Counted from the stretch's first letter, positions 16,532 through 28,312 are shown. The stretch: DNA of 64,000 nt from Pseudomonas sp. stari2 (GCF_040760005.1 NZ_CP099760.1:4149501-4213500), one strand, 5' to 3'. A program made the numbers and translations. The notes: generated by a model not told the origin, from the letters alone.

Positions 16532-16888
16532 ATGGCCAAGTCCCTTCTGATTATCAGCCGTCAATCGCCGTGGTCCGGCCCCGGCGCCCGCGAAGCGCTG
16601 GACATCGTGTTGGCCGGCGGTGCCTTCGATCTGCCGATCGGTTTGCTGTTTCTCGACGACGGTGTGTTGCAACTGGCTGCCGGGCAGAACGCCAAGGCCC
16701 TGCAACAGAAAGACCTGAGCGCCAACCTGCAAGCATTGCCGATGTTCGGCGTCGAAGAGCTGTTCTACTGCGCCGACAGCGCCAATGCCCGCGGCCTCGG
16801 CGATCGTTCGCTGGATGAAGCGCAGCCTTTGGCCGCCGAGCAAATCACCGCCCTTATTGACCGTTACGACCAGGTGATCACCCTCTGA
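16532..16888 (+). CDS. tusC: Sulfurtransferase complex subunit TusC
   Basis: 118 residues, DsrF-like member of the TusBCD hexamer. The N-terminal LLIISRQSPWSGPGAREALD and central FDLPIGLLFLDDGVLQL segments match the family. The subunit has a structural role and lacks an essential catalytic cysteine in E. coli. Its stop overlaps the tusB ATG by one base (TGATG), indicating translational coupling. Confidence 0.93.
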   Translation: MAKSLLIISRQSPWSGPGAREALDIVLAGGAFDLPIGLLFLDDGVLQLAAGQNAKALQQKDLSANLQALPMFGVEELFYCADSANARGLGDRSLDEAQPLAAEQITALIDRYDQVITL

Positions 16889-17181
16889 TGTCGACTTTGC
16901 ATGTGTTGTCTCATTCCCCGTTCGGTGACGAACGCCTGACCAGTTGCCTGCGTCTGCTCGGTTCTGCCGATGCACTGTTGCTGTCTGGCGATGCCGTTTA
17001 TGCGCTACAACCCGGCACCGCACCGTTCAGTTCATTGGAAACCCGTCGGGTGAAACTGTTCGTGCTGGCCGAAGACGCGCAAGCCCGTGCCGTGCAGGTT
17101 CCGGAATGGGCCGAAGCCATCGATTACCCGGCCTTCGTCGAACTGTCGATCTACCACGACAAGGTCAACACCTGGCTATGA
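16888..17181 (+). CDS. tusB: Sulfurtransferase complex subunit TusB
   Basis: 97 residues, DsrH-like. The N-terminal MSTLHVLSHSPF and central LLLSGDAVYAL segments fit TusB, the smallest TusBCD subunit. The start overlaps the tusC stop and the stop overlaps the tusE ATG (ATGA), so the four genes are tightly coupled. Confidence 0.92.
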   Translation: MSTLHVLSHSPFGDERLTSCLRLLGSADALLLSGDAVYALQPGTAPFSSLETRRVKLFVLAEDAQARAVQVPEWAEAIDYPAFVELSIYHDKVNTWL

Positions 17182-17513
17182 ATGCGCTGACTGTCGGCGC
17201 CCGCGCCATTGAACTGGATAAGGACGGCTTCCTGGTCGACCTCAACGACTGGTCGGCAGAAGTCGCCAGCGCCCTCGCCGCTGCCGAAGACATCGAACTG
17301 AGCGCCGAACACTGGGAAGTCCTCGAACTGCTGCGCAGCTTCTACGCCGAATTCCAGCTGTCGCCGGCCACCCGGCCGCTGATCAAGTACACCGCGCTCA
17401 AGCTCGGCGCGGAGAAAGGCAACAGCCTGCACCTGAACCGACTGTTCAAAGGCACCCCTGCCAAACTCGCCGCGAAACTGGCGGGCCTGCCCAAACCGAC
17501 GAATTGCCTATGA
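17178..17513 (+). CDS. tusE: Sulfur relay protein TusE (DsrC family)
   Basis: 111 residues. The DsrC/TusE signature is present: LDKDGFLVDLNDW near the N-terminus and the C-terminal arm KPTNCL with the sulfur-carrying Cys110 next to last. TusE takes persulfide from TusD and delivers it to MnmA on tRNA. The ATG at 17178 overlaps the tusB stop by 4 bases, and its own stop overlaps the next gene's ATG the same way. Confidence 0.94.
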   Translation: MNALTVGARAIELDKDGFLVDLNDWSAEVASALAAAEDIELSAEHWEVLELLRSFYAEFQLSPATRPLIKYTALKLGAEKGNSLHLNRLFKGTPAKLAAKLAGLPKPTNCL

Positions 17514-18511
17514 CCGACTATCCAGCGCTGACCCTCGAAACGCCCGCCGAGCATCCGTTCGCCCAATTTGTGCGCATCCTCGGTAAGGGCAAGCGCGGCG
17601 CCCGTGACCTGACCCGCGAGGAAGCAAGGGAAGCCATGGGCATGGTGCTCGACGAAGCCGTCGAAGAAACCCAACTCGGCGCCTTCCTGATGTTGCTGCG
17701 GCACAAGGAAGAAAGCGCCGAGGAAATGGCCGGTTTCACCGAGGCCCTGCGCGAACGTCTGCAGGCGCCGGCGCTGAACGTGGATCTGGACTGGCCGACC
17801 TACGCAGGCAAGAAGCGTCACCTGCCGTGGTATCTGCTGGCGGCCAAGTGCCTGGCGCAGAACGGCGTGCGCATCTTCATGCACGGCGGCGGCGCACACA
17901 CTGCCGGGCGTTTGTATTCCGAACAGTTGCTCGGCGAGCTGAACATCCCGCTGTGCCGCAACTGGCAACAAGTCGGCGCAGCGCTGGACAACGGTGGCCT
18001 GGCCTTCATGCCGCTGGTGGACTGGGCACCGCAGTTGCAACGGATGATCGACCTGCGCAACACCCTCGGTTTGCGCTCGCCGATCCACTCGCTGGCACGG
18101 ATTCTCAATCCGTTGGGCGCGCGTTGCGGTTTGCAGAGCATTTTCCACCCCGGCTACCAAGCGGTGCACCGCGATGCCAGCGGTCTGCTCGGCGATACGG
18201 CGATCGTGATCAAGGGCGACGGCGGCGAAATCGAGATCAACCCGGATGCCGACAGCCACTTGTACGGCACCACCGGCGGCGAGAGCTGGGACGAGGAATG
18301 GCCGCAGTTGTCGGCGCAGCGTCACGTCAAACCGGCGTTGCTGGATATCGAGCATTTGAAGGCTGTCTGGCGCGGCGATGTGGTCGACAGCTACCCGCAA
18401 ATGGCGCTGATTTCGACCATGGCGTTGGCGTTGCGCGGCCTCGGCCAGAGCCGTGAACAGGCTTTCGAAATCGCCGAGCAATACTGGGCTGCACGGAACA
18501 AATCGATTTAA
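17510..18511 (+). CDS. YbiB/TrpD2-like glycosyl transferase family protein
   Basis: 333 residues. The fold is that of anthranilate phosphoribosyltransferase: an N-terminal helical domain (LTREEAREAMGMVLDEAVEETQLGAFLMLLR) and a catalytic-like domain with FMHGGGAHTAGR and NPLGARCGLQSIFHPGY. E. coli YbiB of this family binds nucleic acids and is not a tryptophan enzyme. It is translationally coupled to tusE by an ATGA overlap, which suggests a link to tRNA thiolation or nucleic acid binding; that link is an inference. Confidence 0.85.
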   Translation: MTDYPALTLETPAEHPFAQFVRILGKGKRGARDLTREEAREAMGMVLDEAVEETQLGAFLMLLRHKEESAEEMAGFTEALRERLQAPALNVDLDWPTYAGKKRHLPWYLLAAKCLAQNGVRIFMHGGGAHTAGRLYSEQLLGELNIPLCRNWQQVGAALDNGGLAFMPLVDWAPQLQRMIDLRNTLGLRSPIHSLARILNPLGARCGLQSIFHPGYQAVHRDASGLLGDTAIVIKGDGGEIEINPDADSHLYGTTGGESWDEEWPQLSAQRHVKPALLDIEHLKAVWRGDVVDSYPQMALISTMALALRGLGQSREQAFEIAEQYWAARNKSI

Positions 18512-18602
18512 CCGATCATTCACGCCCGATCTTTGCGCTTTTTGTTCGAACTCATCGGAATAGACTCCACTCCAACGATTATTGGTTTCTGGAGTCTTGA
18601 TC

Positions 18603-19604
18603 ATGGGTTTACTCGTCGACGGCCGCTGGCAGGACAAGTGGTACGAAAGCAGCAAGGACGGCGCGTTCCAGCGCGAACAGGCGCAGCGCCGTAACTGGGT
18701 CACTCGCAACGGCGAGCCTGGCCCGAGCGGCGAAGGCGGTTTTGCCGCCGAAGCCGGGCGTTACCACCTTTATGTCTCCCTCGCCTGTCCGTGGGCGCAT
18801 CGCACACTGATTCTGCGCAAGCTCAAGGGCCTGGAAAGCCTGATCGACGTTTCCGTCGTCAGCTGGCTGATGCTGGAAAACGGCTGGACCTTCGACCAGA
18901 ACCTCGGCTCGACCGGCGACAAACTCGATCACTTTGACTTCATGCACCAGCGCTACACCGCTGACACCGCCGACTACACCGGCCGCGTCACCGTACCGGT
19001 GCTGTGGGACAAGAAACTCAAGCGCATCGTCAGCAACGAATCGGCGGAAATCATCCGCATGTTCAACAGCGCCTTCGATGATTTGACCGGCAACGATCTG
19101 GACTTCTATCCGGCGCCGTTGCGCAGCGAGATTGATGCGTTGAACGAGCGAATCTATCCCGCCGTGAACAACGGCGTATACCGCGCCGGGTTTGCCACTT
19201 CGCAGCAGGCCTATGAAGATGCGTTCGATGATGTGTTTGCCGAACTGGATCACCTGGAACAGGTGCTGGGCGCCAACCGTTATCTGACAGGGGAATACCT
19301 GACTGAGGCGGATGTACGGTTGTTCACCACGCTGATTCGTTTCGACGCGGTGTACCACGGGCACTTCAAATGCAATCTGCGGCGGATCAGCGATTATTCG
19401 AATCTGTCGAACTGGCTGCGTGAGATGTACCAGTGGCCGGGCATTGCCGAGACAGTGGATTTCCAGCACATCAAGAACCACTACTACGGCAGCCACAAGA
19501 CCATCAACCCGACCGGGATTGTGCCGAAGGGGCCGAAGCAGGATTTCAATGTGGCCCATGACCGGGACAGGTTGGGCGGGAAAGGGGTTTGGCGCAGAGG
19601 TTGA
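18603..19604 (+). CDS. yqjG: Glutathionyl-hydroquinone reductase (Xi-class GST, YqjG type)
   Basis: 333 residues from the ATG at 18603 with GGAG upstream. Cys62 in SLACPWAHR is the active cysteine of this family, which reduces glutathionyl-hydroquinones by forming a disulfide with glutathione. The long N-terminal leader (GRWQDKWYES) and the C-terminal helical domain (ITEADVRLFTTLIRFD-like stretch, YYGSHKTINPTGIVPKGP) are typical. It stands alone, followed by a palindromic repeat. Confidence 0.93.
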   Translation: MGLLVDGRWQDKWYESSKDGAFQREQAQRRNWVTRNGEPGPSGEGGFAAEAGRYHLYVSLACPWAHRTLILRKLKGLESLIDVSVVSWLMLENGWTFDQNLGSTGDKLDHFDFMHQRYTADTADYTGRVTVPVLWDKKLKRIVSNESAEIIRMFNSAFDDLTGNDLDFYPAPLRSEIDALNERIYPAVNNGVYRAGFATSQQAYEDAFDDVFAELDHLEQVLGANRYLTGEYLTEADVRLFTTLIRFDAVYHGHFKCNLRRISDYSNLSNWLREMYQWPGIAETVDFQHIKNHYYGSHKTINPTGIVPKGPKQDFNVAHDRDRLGGKGVWRRG

Positions 19605-19610
19605 GAACCA

Positions 19611-19637
19611 GATCGTTCCCACAGCGTGGGAACGATC
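19611..19637. repeat. Perfect 12-bp palindrome with 3-base loop
   Basis: GATCGTTCCCAC (19611-19622), AGC, GTGGGAACGATC (19626-19637). It sits between the convergent yqjG and cysG stops. This sequence type recurs in fluorescent pseudomonad intergenic gaps, as far as I recall. It could also stop transcription from either side. Confidence 0.65.
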
Positions 19638-19649
19638 CCTTCAGAGTCG

Positions 19650-21044
19650 TCAGATTTGACCCTGAGCGCCCTCGAACCACGCCAGTTTCTCGCGCAGTTG
19701 TACCACTTCGCCGACGATCACCAGTGTCGGCGCATGCACTTCATGCTCCGCCACCAGACGCGGCAGATCGGCCAGTGTGCCGGTAAAGACTCGCTGATTG
19801 ACCGTAGTGCCCTGCTGGATCAGCGCTGCCGGAGCATCGGCCGCGCGACCATGCTTGATCAATTGCTCGCAAATGATCGGCAACCCCACCAGCCCCATGT
19901 AGAACACCAACGTTTGCGCCGGCGCGACAAGGTCGGCCCACGGCAGATCGGTGGAACCATCCTTCAAGTGCCCGGTAACGAAACGCACCGACTGTGCGTA
20001 ATCGCGATGGGTCAGCGGAATTCCGGCATACGCCGCACAACCGCTGGCCGCCGTGATCCCCGGCACCACCTGGAACGGGATGCCATGGGCCGCCAGTTCC
20101 TCGATCTCTTCGCCGCCACGGCCGAAGATGAACGGATCCCCGCCCTTCAACCGCACCACGCGCTTGCCAGCCTTGGCCAGGTCTACCAACTGCTGGTTGA
20201 TCTGATCCTGCGGCACAGCGTGATCGGCGCGACGCTTGCCGACGTAGACACGCTCGGCATCACGACGGCAAAGCTCAAGAATCGCCGGTGCCACCAAGCG
20301 GTCGTACAGCACCACATCGGCTTGCTGCATCAGACGCAAGGCGCGGAAGGTCAGCAGATCCGGATCGCCCGGCCCTGCGCCGACCAGATACACCTCGCCA
20401 GTGGTAACACTCGCTTCGCCGTCGATTTTCGCCTGCAATAGACGCTCCGCCTCGGCGCCCTGCCCGGCCAGTTGCCGATCTGCAATCGGCCCCTGGAATA
20501 CGTCTTCCCAAAAACCGCGACGTTGCTGCACATCCGGGAACAGACCTTTGACCTGATCGCGGAACCGCGCAGCCAGACCGGCCAGATGACCGTAGGTCGA
20601 AGGAATCCAGGTTTCGATCTTGGCGCGGATCAGCCGGGCCAGCACTGGCGCATCGCCGCCGCTGGAGACCGCAATGATCAGCGGTGAACGGTCGACGATC
20701 GCCGGGAAAATCACGCTGCACAGCGCTGGCGCATCGACCACATTGACCGGCACGCAACGCCGATGGGCATCGGCGGAGACTTGCGCGTTCAAGGCTTCAT
20801 CGTCGGTGGCGGCAATGATCAGCCCGCAACCGTCCAGATCCGCTTCGGCGTAACCACGCAACCGGCATTCACCACCGCTAGTGGCAACCAGTTCGCGCAG
20901 TTGCGCCTCGATTTCAGGTGCGACCACCCGCAGCAGCGCACCGGCATCGGCCAGCAGGCGGGATTTGCGCAAAGCAATTTCCCCCCCACCGACAACCAAC
21001 ACACGACTGCCGCGCAGGTTGTGAAACAGCGGCAGATATTTCAT
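19650..21044 (-). CDS. cysG: Siroheme synthase, trifunctional
   Basis: 464 residues. The N-terminal half is the precorrin-2 dehydrogenase/ferrochelatase ([13 protein letters not shown] near residue 20; Ser128 in AVSSGGDAP, the phosphorylated position in Salmonella CysG). The C-terminal half from about residue 215 is the SAM uroporphyrinogen-III methyltransferase ([15 protein letters not shown], then [16 protein letters not shown]). It makes siroheme for sulfite and nitrite reductases. Its ATG is directly adjacent to the serS stop, so it is the last gene of a serS-cysG unit. Confidence 0.97.
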   Translation of the reverse strand: MKYLPLFHNLRGSRVLVVGGGEIALRKSRLLADAGALLRVVAPEIEAQLRELVATSGGECRLRGYAEADLDGCGLIIAATDDEALNAQVSADAHRRCVPVNVVDAPALCSVIFPAIVDRSPLIIAVSSGGDAPVLARLIRAKIETWIPSTYGHLAGLAARFRDQVKGLFPDVQQRRGFWEDVFQGPIADRQLAGQGAEAERLLQAKIDGEASVTTGEVYLVGAGPGDPDLLTFRALRLMQQADVVLYDRLVAPAILELCRRDAERVYVGKRRADHAVPQDQINQQLVDLAKAGKRVVRLKGGDPFIFGRGGEEIEELAAHGIPFQVVPGITAASGCAAYAGIPLTHRDYAQSVRFVTGHLKDGSTDLPWADLVAPAQTLVFYMGLVGLPIICEQLIKHGRAADAPAALIQQGTTVNQRVFTGTLADLPRLVAEHEVHAPTLVIVGEVVQLREKLAWFEGAQGQI

Positions 21045-22337
<1,293 letters not shown>

Positions 22338-22340
22338 TTA

Positions 22341-22715
22341 TCAAAGTTTGGTCAGGGACAGGCCGGCCCACGTCGCGAGCAGCCCGCCGAATACGCTGAT
22401 GGCCGCATAGCCCAGGGCCAGCGGCACTTGCCCGCTTTCCAGCAGACGCACCGTATCCAGTGAAAAGGATGAAAAAGTCGTCAGCCCCCCGAGGAAGCCG
22501 ACCATCAACCCGGCACGCACCTCGATGGGCACTTCCGGGCGTATCAAAAACAGGCCGTACAACACGCCGATCAACAGGCAGCCCACGATATTAACGGCCA
22601 GCGTCGCGGTATAGAAGTGCCGCGGCCAATTGGCGTTGACCCAATTGCCGGTGGCGAAGCGCAACAAGGTGCCGGCAATCCCGCCGACGGAGACTGCAAC
22701 GATCAATGGAACCAC
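22341..22715 (-). CDS. crcB: Fluoride channel CrcB/Fluc
   Basis: 124 residues, four hydrophobic helices. Family motifs [13 protein letters not shown], the [13 protein letters not shown] pore segment ([16 protein letters not shown]) and an early Asn in GNWVNANWP are present. Dimers expel fluoride from the cytoplasm. The start is GTG at 22715, overlapping the rarA TAG stop by one base. Because it is embedded in the operon there is no room for a fluoride riboswitch in front of it. Confidence 0.94.
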   Translation of the reverse strand: MVPLIVAVSVGGIAGTLLRFATGNWVNANWPRHFYTATLAVNIVGCLLIGVLYGLFLIRPEVPIEVRAGLMVGFLGGLTTFSSFSLDTVRLLESGQVPLALGYAAISVFGGLLATWAGLSLTKL

Positions 22716-24040
22716 TATTTTCTCCGCTGCCGGGGGCTTAAACGATCGAGTTGGGCGAGGTGGTTGAGCTTCTCGCCGATCTTCAGTTCCAGACCACGGG
22801 GCACCGGTTGGTAGAACGGAATCGGGTCGAGTTCTTCCGGGAAATAGTCTTCGCCGGCCGCATAGGCGTCCGGTTCGTCGTGGGCATAACGATATTCGTC
22901 GCCGTAGCCCAATTGTTTCATCAGTTTGGTCGGCGCGTTGCGCAGGTGCAGCGGCACTTCCAGGGAGCCATGTTCGGCGGCGGCGCGCAGCGCGGTCTTG
23001 AAGCCCATGTACACCGCGTTGCTTTTCGGCGCACAGGCCAGATAGGTAATGGCCTGAGCCACTGCCAACTCACCTTCCGGGCTGCCGAGACGCTCCTGCA
23101 CTTCCCACGCGGCCAGGCACAAACTCAGGGCGCGAGGATCGGCGTTGCCGATGTCTTCGCTGGCCATGCGCACCACGCGGCGGGCCAGGTACAGCGGATC
23201 GCAGCCGCCATCGATCATCCGCGCGAACCAGTACAGCGCGCCATCAGGATTCGAGCCACGCACCGACTTGTGCAGCGCGGAAATCTGGTCGTAGAACGCT
23301 TCGCCGCCCTTGTCGAACCGCCGGCGAGTGTCGCCGAGCAGGCTCTGCAGCAGCTCGGTGCCCATCTCACTGTTGTCTTCGGCCAGGTCCGAGGCGTTTT
23401 CAAGCAGGTTGAGCAGGCGCCGGCCATCGCCATCGGCGGCGGACAACAGCATCTGGAAGCCTTCATCGCTGAGGGTCAGATGACGCTTGCCCAAACCACG
23501 CTCTTCGGTGAGAGCACGGTGCACCAACTTACGCAACGCCGCTTCGTCGAGGCTCTTGAGTACATAGACCCGCGCCCGCGACAGCAATGCGTTGTTCAAT
23601 TCGAACGAAGGGTTTTCGGTGGTGGCGCCGATGAAGATCAGCGTGCCGTCTTCAACGTACGGCAGAAACGCATCCTGCTGGGACTTGTTGAAGCGGTGCA
23701 CTTCATCGACGAACAGGATCGTGCGCTTGCCGTACTGGCCGGCCTGCTGCTTGGCAATCTCCACCGCCTGACGGATCTCCTTTACGCCGGCCAACACGGC
23801 CGACACCGTTTCGAAGTGCGCATCCGAAACTTCCGCCAGCAGCCGCGCCAGGGTAGTCTTGCCCACGCCCGGCGGGCCCCAGAAGATCATCGAATGCAGA
23901 GCGCCCTGCTCCAGCGCTTCGCGCAGTGGTTTGCCGCGAGCGAGCACGTGTTCCTGACCGACGTACTCATCCAGATTGGTCGCCCGCAAACGGGCGGCCA
24001 GTGGCTGGGCAATCGGTGCACTGCGAAACAGATCCATCAC
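22715..24040 (-). CDS. rarA: Replication-associated recombination protein A (AAA+ ATPase)
   Basis: 441 residues. Walker A GPPGVGKT (55-62), Walker B LFVDEVH, sensor 1 [10 protein letters not shown] and the C-terminal MgsA tetramer domain ([16 protein letters not shown] and [18 protein letters not shown]) are all visible. RarA (MgsA) acts at stalled forks, related to clamp loaders and eukaryotic WRNIP1. It sits between lolA and crcB on one strand, the conserved lolA-rarA-serS arrangement. Confidence 0.97.
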   Translation of the reverse strand: MMDLFRSAPIAQPLAARLRATNLDEYVGQEHVLARGKPLREALEQGALHSMIFWGPPGVGKTTLARLLAEVSDAHFETVSAVLAGVKEIRQAVEIAKQQAGQYGKRTILFVDEVHRFNKSQQDAFLPYVEDGTLIFIGATTENPSFELNNALLSRARVYVLKSLDEAALRKLVHRALTEERGLGKRHLTLSDEGFQMLLSAADGDGRRLLNLLENASDLAEDNSEMGTELLQSLLGDTRRRFDKGGEAFYDQISALHKSVRGSNPDGALYWFARMIDGGCDPLYLARRVVRMASEDIGNADPRALSLCLAAWEVQERLGSPEGELAVAQAITYLACAPKSNAVYMGFKTALRAAAEHGSLEVPLHLRNAPTKLMKQLGYGDEYRYAHDEPDAYAAGEDYFPEELDPIPFYQPVPRGLELKIGEKLNHLAQLDRLSPRQRRK

Positions 24041-24061
24041 GTACCGTTGAAACCTCTGTGT

Positions 24062-24682
24062 TTATTCCTGGATCACATCGGCACCCTTCGGGATGTCGAA
24101 CTTGAACTTCGAGGCCGGGACCGCTTCGTTGGCCTTCACCCCGGTGAACAAGATGTTGGTGCGCTGGCCGACACTGTCGATCAGTTGCATGTCATTGACC
24201 AGACCGTTGCGGAACGACAGGCGCAGGCTGTCGAACAGGGTGTCCTTGGTTTTCGGCTTCAGCGTGAAGTCAATCACGCCGCCAGCTTCCTTGGCGCTGA
24301 TGTCGAAGCTCTGGCTGATCTTAGACACATCACCGGACAGCAACAGGGCCGGGGTCTGGGTTAGACGCTCGTCCAGTTTCTTGATGGTGGCCTGCTCCAG
24401 GTCCGGGTCCCACAGGGTGACCTTCTTGCCGTCGGAGACCATGGTCTGCTCGGCCGGCGCATTGGTATGCCAGTAGAACAGGCCTGGACGCTGCAGGGTC
24501 ATGTCGCCGGTGGTTTCCTGCAACTGGGTGCCGCTGCCGTCGAGGGTCAGTTGGGAGAAATTGGCCGTCAGGGTCTTGGATGTTTCGAGCAATTGGGTCA
24601 GGCGAGCCACATCCTTGTCATCGGCGTGAGCCGTGAGGGTGGTCAGAGCCAGTACCGGCAGCAACATGCGGATAAGACGCAT
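24062..24682 (-). CDS. lolA: Outer-membrane lipoprotein chaperone LolA
   Basis: 206 residues from the ATG at 24682, which places a Sec signal ([20 protein letters not shown]) at the N-terminus and AGAGGA upstream; an in-frame ATG at 24742 would add 20 residues before it. The mature part ([45 protein letters not shown]) matches LolA. It carries lipoproteins from LolCDE to LolB across the periplasm. It lies between ftsK and rarA, 65 bp and 21 bp away. Confidence 0.96.
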   Translation of the reverse strand: MRLIRMLLPVLALTTLTAHADDKDVARLTQLLETSKTLTANFSQLTLDGSGTQLQETTGDMTLQRPGLFYWHTNAPAEQTMVSDGKKVTLWDPDLEQATIKKLDERLTQTPALLLSGDVSKISQSFDISAKEAGGVIDFTLKPKTKDTLFDSLRLSFRNGLVNDMQLIDSVGQRTNILFTGVKANEAVPASKFKFDIPKGADVIQE

Positions 24683-24747
24683 GGGAGTCCTCTTGAATAC
24701 GCGTGGGAAAGTGGACGGCGCCTCATGCACCGTCCATTGCATTTGAA

Positions 24748-27156
24748 TCAGTCGCGCACCGGGCCAGGGGCCAGGACTTCGCGGGAACCGTTGGTGTTCA
24801 TGGACGTCACGACGCCGGCCATTTCCATGGCTTCGATCATGCGCGCGGCACGGTTGTAGCCGATCTTCAGCTTGCGCTGTACGGCGGAAATGGAGGCACG
24901 ACGGCTTTCCAGCACGAACTGCACGGCTTCGTCGTACAGCGCGTCGGCTTCCGGATCATCACCGTCACCACCGCCGCTGCTGCCTTCGAAACCACTGCCC
25001 GCCTCTTCGACGCCGTTGAGGATGTCGTCGTTGTATTCCGGCGCGCCGCGCAGTTTCCAGGCTTCCACCACCCGATGCACTTCATCGTCGGATACGAAGG
25101 CGCCGTGAACCCGGATCGGCAGGCTGGTGCCCGGCGGCATGTAGAGCATGTCACCGTGGCCGAGCAGTTGCTCGGCACCGCCCTGGTCGATGATGGTCCG
25201 GGAGTCGATCTTGCTCGAAACCTGGAACGCCATGCGTGTCGGGATGTTGGCCTTGATCAGACCGGTGATCACGTCCACCGACGGACGCTGGGTCGCGAGG
25301 ATCAGGTGGATACCGGCCGCACGCGCCTTCTGGGCGATACGGGCGATCAGTTCTTCAACCTTCTTGCCGACGATCATCATCATGTCGGCGAATTCGTCCA
25401 CGACCACGACGATGGTCGGCAGCTTCTGCAACAGCGGCGCTTCGTCGTGGATGCTTTCGCGCTTGTACAGCGGATCGCTCAACGGCTCACCGGCGTCCTG
25501 GGCTTCCTTGACCTTGGCATTGAAGCCGGACAGGTTTCGCACGCCCATCTTCGCCATCAGCTTGTAGCGACGCTCCATCTCGGCAACGCTCCAGCGCAGG
25601 GCGTTGGCGGCATCCTTCATGTCGGTCACGACCGGGCACAGCAGGTGCGGAATGCCTTCGTAGATCGACAGTTCCAACATTTTCGGGTCGATCATGATCA
25701 GCTTGGCGTCGTCCGGGCCGGACTTGAACAGGATCGACAGGATCATCGCGTTCACACCCACCGACTTACCGGAACCGGTGGTACCGGCCACCAGCAGGTG
25801 CGGCATCTTCGCCAGGTCGGTGATGACCGGTTTGCCGCCGATGTCGTGGCCCAGGGCCAGGGTGACCGGCGATTTGAAGTTGTCGTACTCGGGCGTCGAC
25901 AGCACTTCGGAGAAGCGCACGATCTGGCGGTCTTCGTTAGGGATTTCGATACCGACTGTGGTTTTGCCCGGAATCACTTCCACCACCCGCACGCTGGTCA
26001 CGGCCAGCGAACGTGCAAGGTCTTTCGCCAGGTTGGCGATACGGCTGACCTTCACACCGGCAGCCGGCTGGATTTCGTAACGGGTAATGACCGGGCCCGG
26101 ATGGATCGAGTCCACGGTGACTTCGACGCCGAACTCCTTGAGCTTGATCTCCAGCAAGTGGCCAACCGCCGCCAGGGATTCGGGCGAGTAGTTGAGCTGT
26201 TTCTTTTCCGCAGGATCGAGGATCGAGATAGGCGGCAAGGTGCCTTCCACGGCGCTGTCGACGAACAACGGCACCTGCTTCTCTTTCTGCACGCGCTTGC
26301 TCGGCTCCGGCGCCTTGACCGGGGCCGGGGCGATGACCGGCGGAACCTGCTTCTCGCGCTCGGACATGTGTTTGCTCAGGGCCTGCTCGCGCTCGATCAG
26401 ACGTTCCTTGACCTTGGCCTGCTCGCGTTTGTCGGTGACGGTCGGAGCGACCACGTCGTGCACCCGGTCATCGACTTCACGCAGTTGCGCCACCAGTTGC
26501 TTGCGCTCGGTACGCGCCGACCACCAGCGATTGATCGCGCCCTGGAACAGTTCGAACAGGTCGAGGGTGATTTTGCCGGTGACATCCATCACCTTGAACC
26601 ACGACAGGTCGGTGAACACGGTAAGGCCGAACAGGAACAGCGCAATGAACAGCAATGTGCTGCCCTGAATGTTCAGGGCGTTGCGGGCCAGGTCACCGAG
26701 GCTTTCACCCAGCGCCCCGCCTGCACCGGCCGGTAACGCAGTGGCGGCATGGAAATGAATGTGTGCCAGCGCCGCGCCGGACAGCACCAGAAACACCAGG
26801 CCGATCAGGCGCCAGGAAAACAGCCAGCCACTCCACTGCCATGGTTCGTGGCGCTGACGGAAGATCTGATATGCCTTGATCGCCAGCAACAACGGGAAGA
26901 TGTACGCGAAGTAACCCAGCACCATGAACAGGATGTCGGCGCTGTAGGAGCCCGCCGGGCCGCCGAAATTCTGCACGTCGTCGATCTTGCTGTTGTGGCT
27001 CCAGCCCGGATCATCCTTGCCGTAGGTCAGCAAGGCCATCATGAGGAACAGGCACAGAGCGCCGATGGCGATCAATGCACCTTCCTTGAGCCGGTAGTGC
27101 AATTGCTGGCGCCAAAGCGGAACGACTGTTTTTGGTGCTTCCGTGGATTTCTTCAA
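24748..27156 (-). CDS. ftsK: DNA translocase FtsK
   Basis: 802 residues if started at TTG 27156 (reads [15 protein letters not shown]), the usual Pseudomonas FtsK N-terminus. An in-frame ATG at 27249 would add 31 residues, but that stretch contains a terminator-like hairpin, so I reject it. About four membrane helices lie in the first ~180 residues, followed by a short linker, then the RecA-like motor with Walker A GTTGSGKS and Walker [13 protein letters not shown]. The C-terminal gamma winged helix ([18 protein letters not shown]) reads KOPS sites. It pumps DNA at the septum and activates XerCD at dif. Confidence 0.96.
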   Translation of the reverse strand: MKKSTEAPKTVVPLWRQQLHYRLKEGALIAIGALCLFLMMALLTYGKDDPGWSHNSKIDDVQNFGGPAGSYSADILFMVLGYFAYIFPLLLAIKAYQIFRQRHEPWQWSGWLFSWRLIGLVFLVLSGAALAHIHFHAATALPAGAGGALGESLGDLARNALNIQGSTLLFIALFLFGLTVFTDLSWFKVMDVTGKITLDLFELFQGAINRWWSARTERKQLVAQLREVDDRVHDVVAPTVTDKREQAKVKERLIEREQALSKHMSEREKQVPPVIAPAPVKAPEPSKRVQKEKQVPLFVDSAVEGTLPPISILDPAEKKQLNYSPESLAAVGHLLEIKLKEFGVEVTVDSIHPGPVITRYEIQPAAGVKVSRIANLAKDLARSLAVTSVRVVEVIPGKTTVGIEIPNEDRQIVRFSEVLSTPEYDNFKSPVTLALGHDIGGKPVITDLAKMPHLLVAGTTGSGKSVGVNAMILSILFKSGPDDAKLIMIDPKMLELSIYEGIPHLLCPVVTDMKDAANALRWSVAEMERRYKLMAKMGVRNLSGFNAKVKEAQDAGEPLSDPLYKRESIHDEAPLLQKLPTIVVVVDEFADMMMIVGKKVEELIARIAQKARAAGIHLILATQRPSVDVITGLIKANIPTRMAFQVSSKIDSRTIIDQGGAEQLLGHGDMLYMPPGTSLPIRVHGAFVSDDEVHRVVEAWKLRGAPEYNDDILNGVEEAGSGFEGSSGGGDGDDPEADALYDEAVQFVLESRRASISAVQRKLKIGYNRAARMIEAMEMAGVVTSMNTNGSREVLAPGPVRD

Positions 27157-27205
27157 AACGCTTCTTTTCCTGCGCCAGCGGCGCGTCCATCTATTGAATG
27201 ACGAT

Positions 27206-27230
27206 AAAAAACTGCCCAGTCCAGGCAGGT
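27206..27230 (-). terminator. Terminator-like hairpin in the ftsK leader
   Basis: On the minus strand CCTGCC pairs with GGCAG around TGGACTG and is followed by TTTTTT. It lies 50 nt upstream of the TTG start of ftsK. As a Rho-independent terminator before the gene it could act as an attenuator or block read-through. Confidence 0.5.
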
Positions 27231-27240
27231 AAAAAATTGA

Positions 27241-27276
27241 CGGGCGCAACTGAGACTACTTTTAACACTGCGCCCG
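27241..27276 (-). terminator. Second hairpin with T-run upstream of ftsK
   Basis: CGGGCGCA (27241-27248) and TGCGCCCG (27269-27276) are an exact 8-bp inverted repeat with a 20-base loop. On the minus strand it is followed by TCAATTTTTT. It is directly upstream of the other hairpin. The large loop makes it weaker. Confidence 0.35.
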
Positions 27277-27631
27277 CTCTTTTATAAACACGGCACACTG
27301 CGAATATTCTGTAACAGCCCGGCATTGTACGGGTTTGCGCGTTCGATGCCATGCTTCGAACCCCATGTTCAAGCATAGCCAAGCAGACAAAACCTGCGAC
27401 GCAATTTGAGCATGCATTGTCTTTTGTGACAAAGGCTTATGAGGTGTATTTGATGAACGTGGCGAAGCATGCACCCTCAAGCTCGTCGCCCGTCTACGAC
27501 CGCATCCCGGAAGGCAAGTTGCAGCAGCGTCGACTTTGCGCAGGTTCGGGAGGACATTCGCGACATTTAACGGCACACTTTGCAACGGGCCATGCCGCCC
27601 ACCGCCCTCCCCTTCTGCAAGCCTGGACGCC

Positions 27632-28312
27632 ATGCTGACTTGGTTACAACGCAACTCACTGACTTTCCCGCCACTGGAAAAGGCCATGCGCGACCCCAAC
27701 GGATTGCTGGCGGCCGGTGGCGACCTGTCCGCCGATCGCTTGATCCAGGCCTATCGCCACGGCTGCTTTCCGTGGTTTTCCGAAGGTCAGCCGATTCTTT
27801 GGTGGTCTCCGGATCCGCGCACGGTCCTTTTTCCCGACGAACTGCACGTCTCGCGCAGCCTCGGCAAATTGATGCGCAAACAGCGCTATCGAGTGACCTT
27901 CGATCAGGATTTCAACGCCGTGATTCGAGCCTGCGCTGCCCCAAGGGAATACGCCGACGGTACCTGGATCACAGGGGCGATGCAGGACGCTTACATAGAA
28001 TTGCATCGACGAGGCTTTGCCCACTCGGTGGAAGTCTGGGATGAGGGCGAACTGGTCGGCGGCCTTTACGGCTTGGCGATGGGGCAACTGTTCTTCGGCG
28101 AGTCGATGTTCAGCCGCGCGGACAATGCCTCCAAGTATGGTTTTGCGACGCTGGTGCAACATCTGAAAGAAGCGGGTTTCGTGCTGATCGACTGCCAGAT
28201 GCCGACCGATCACTTGCACAGCCTCGGCGCGCGGGCCATTTCCCGCCCCGCCTTTGCCGAGTACCTGGCCCGACACCTCGACCAACCCAACCTTGCCACC
28301 TGGGTTTGCTGA
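27632..28312 (+). CDS. aat: Leucyl/phenylalanyl-tRNA--protein transferase
   Basis: 226 residues from the ATG at 27632 ([16 protein letters not shown]). The GNAT-related core is marked by [33 protein letters not shown] and [19 protein letters not shown]. It adds Leu or Phe to proteins starting with Arg or Lys, making N-degrons that ClpS/ClpA recognise. Both partners are encoded 2-4 kb downstream. Confidence 0.97.
   Translation: MLTWLQRNSLTFPPLEKAMRDPNGLLAAGGDLSADRLIQAYRHGCFPWFSEGQPILWWSPDPRTVLFPDELHVSRSLGKLMRKQRYRVTFDQDFNAVIRACAAPREYADGTWITGAMQDAYIELHRRGFAHSVEVWDEGELVGGLYGLAMGQLFFGESMFSRADNASKYGFATLVQHLKEAGFVLIDCQMPTDHLHSLGARAISRPAFAEYLARHLDQPNLATWVC

Larger units (their letters stand above)
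27157..27631. other. ftsK-aat divergent intergenic region
   Basis: It holds two terminator-like hairpins on the ftsK side (27206-27230 and 27241-27276, listed separately). The rest (27277-27631) shows no supported gene; a short open frame at 27453-27638 in front of aat has no recognisable homology or convincing codon pattern. In PAO1 a thioredoxin reductase gene lies at this place as I recall; none is present here. Confidence 0.6.

Noticed and set aside
22341..22730. Fluoride riboswitch for crcB
   Set aside because: crcB starts one base inside rarA; there is no untranslated leader.
27157..27631. Possible loss of a trxB gene relative to PAO1
   Set aside because: No trxB remnant can be seen, and many pseudomonads may simply carry it elsewhere; the comparison is from memory only.
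27351..27638. 95-codon open frame between ftsK and aat
   Set aside because: No homology, ends inside aat, unlikely composition; only the internal ATG at 27453 has a plausible ribosome site.
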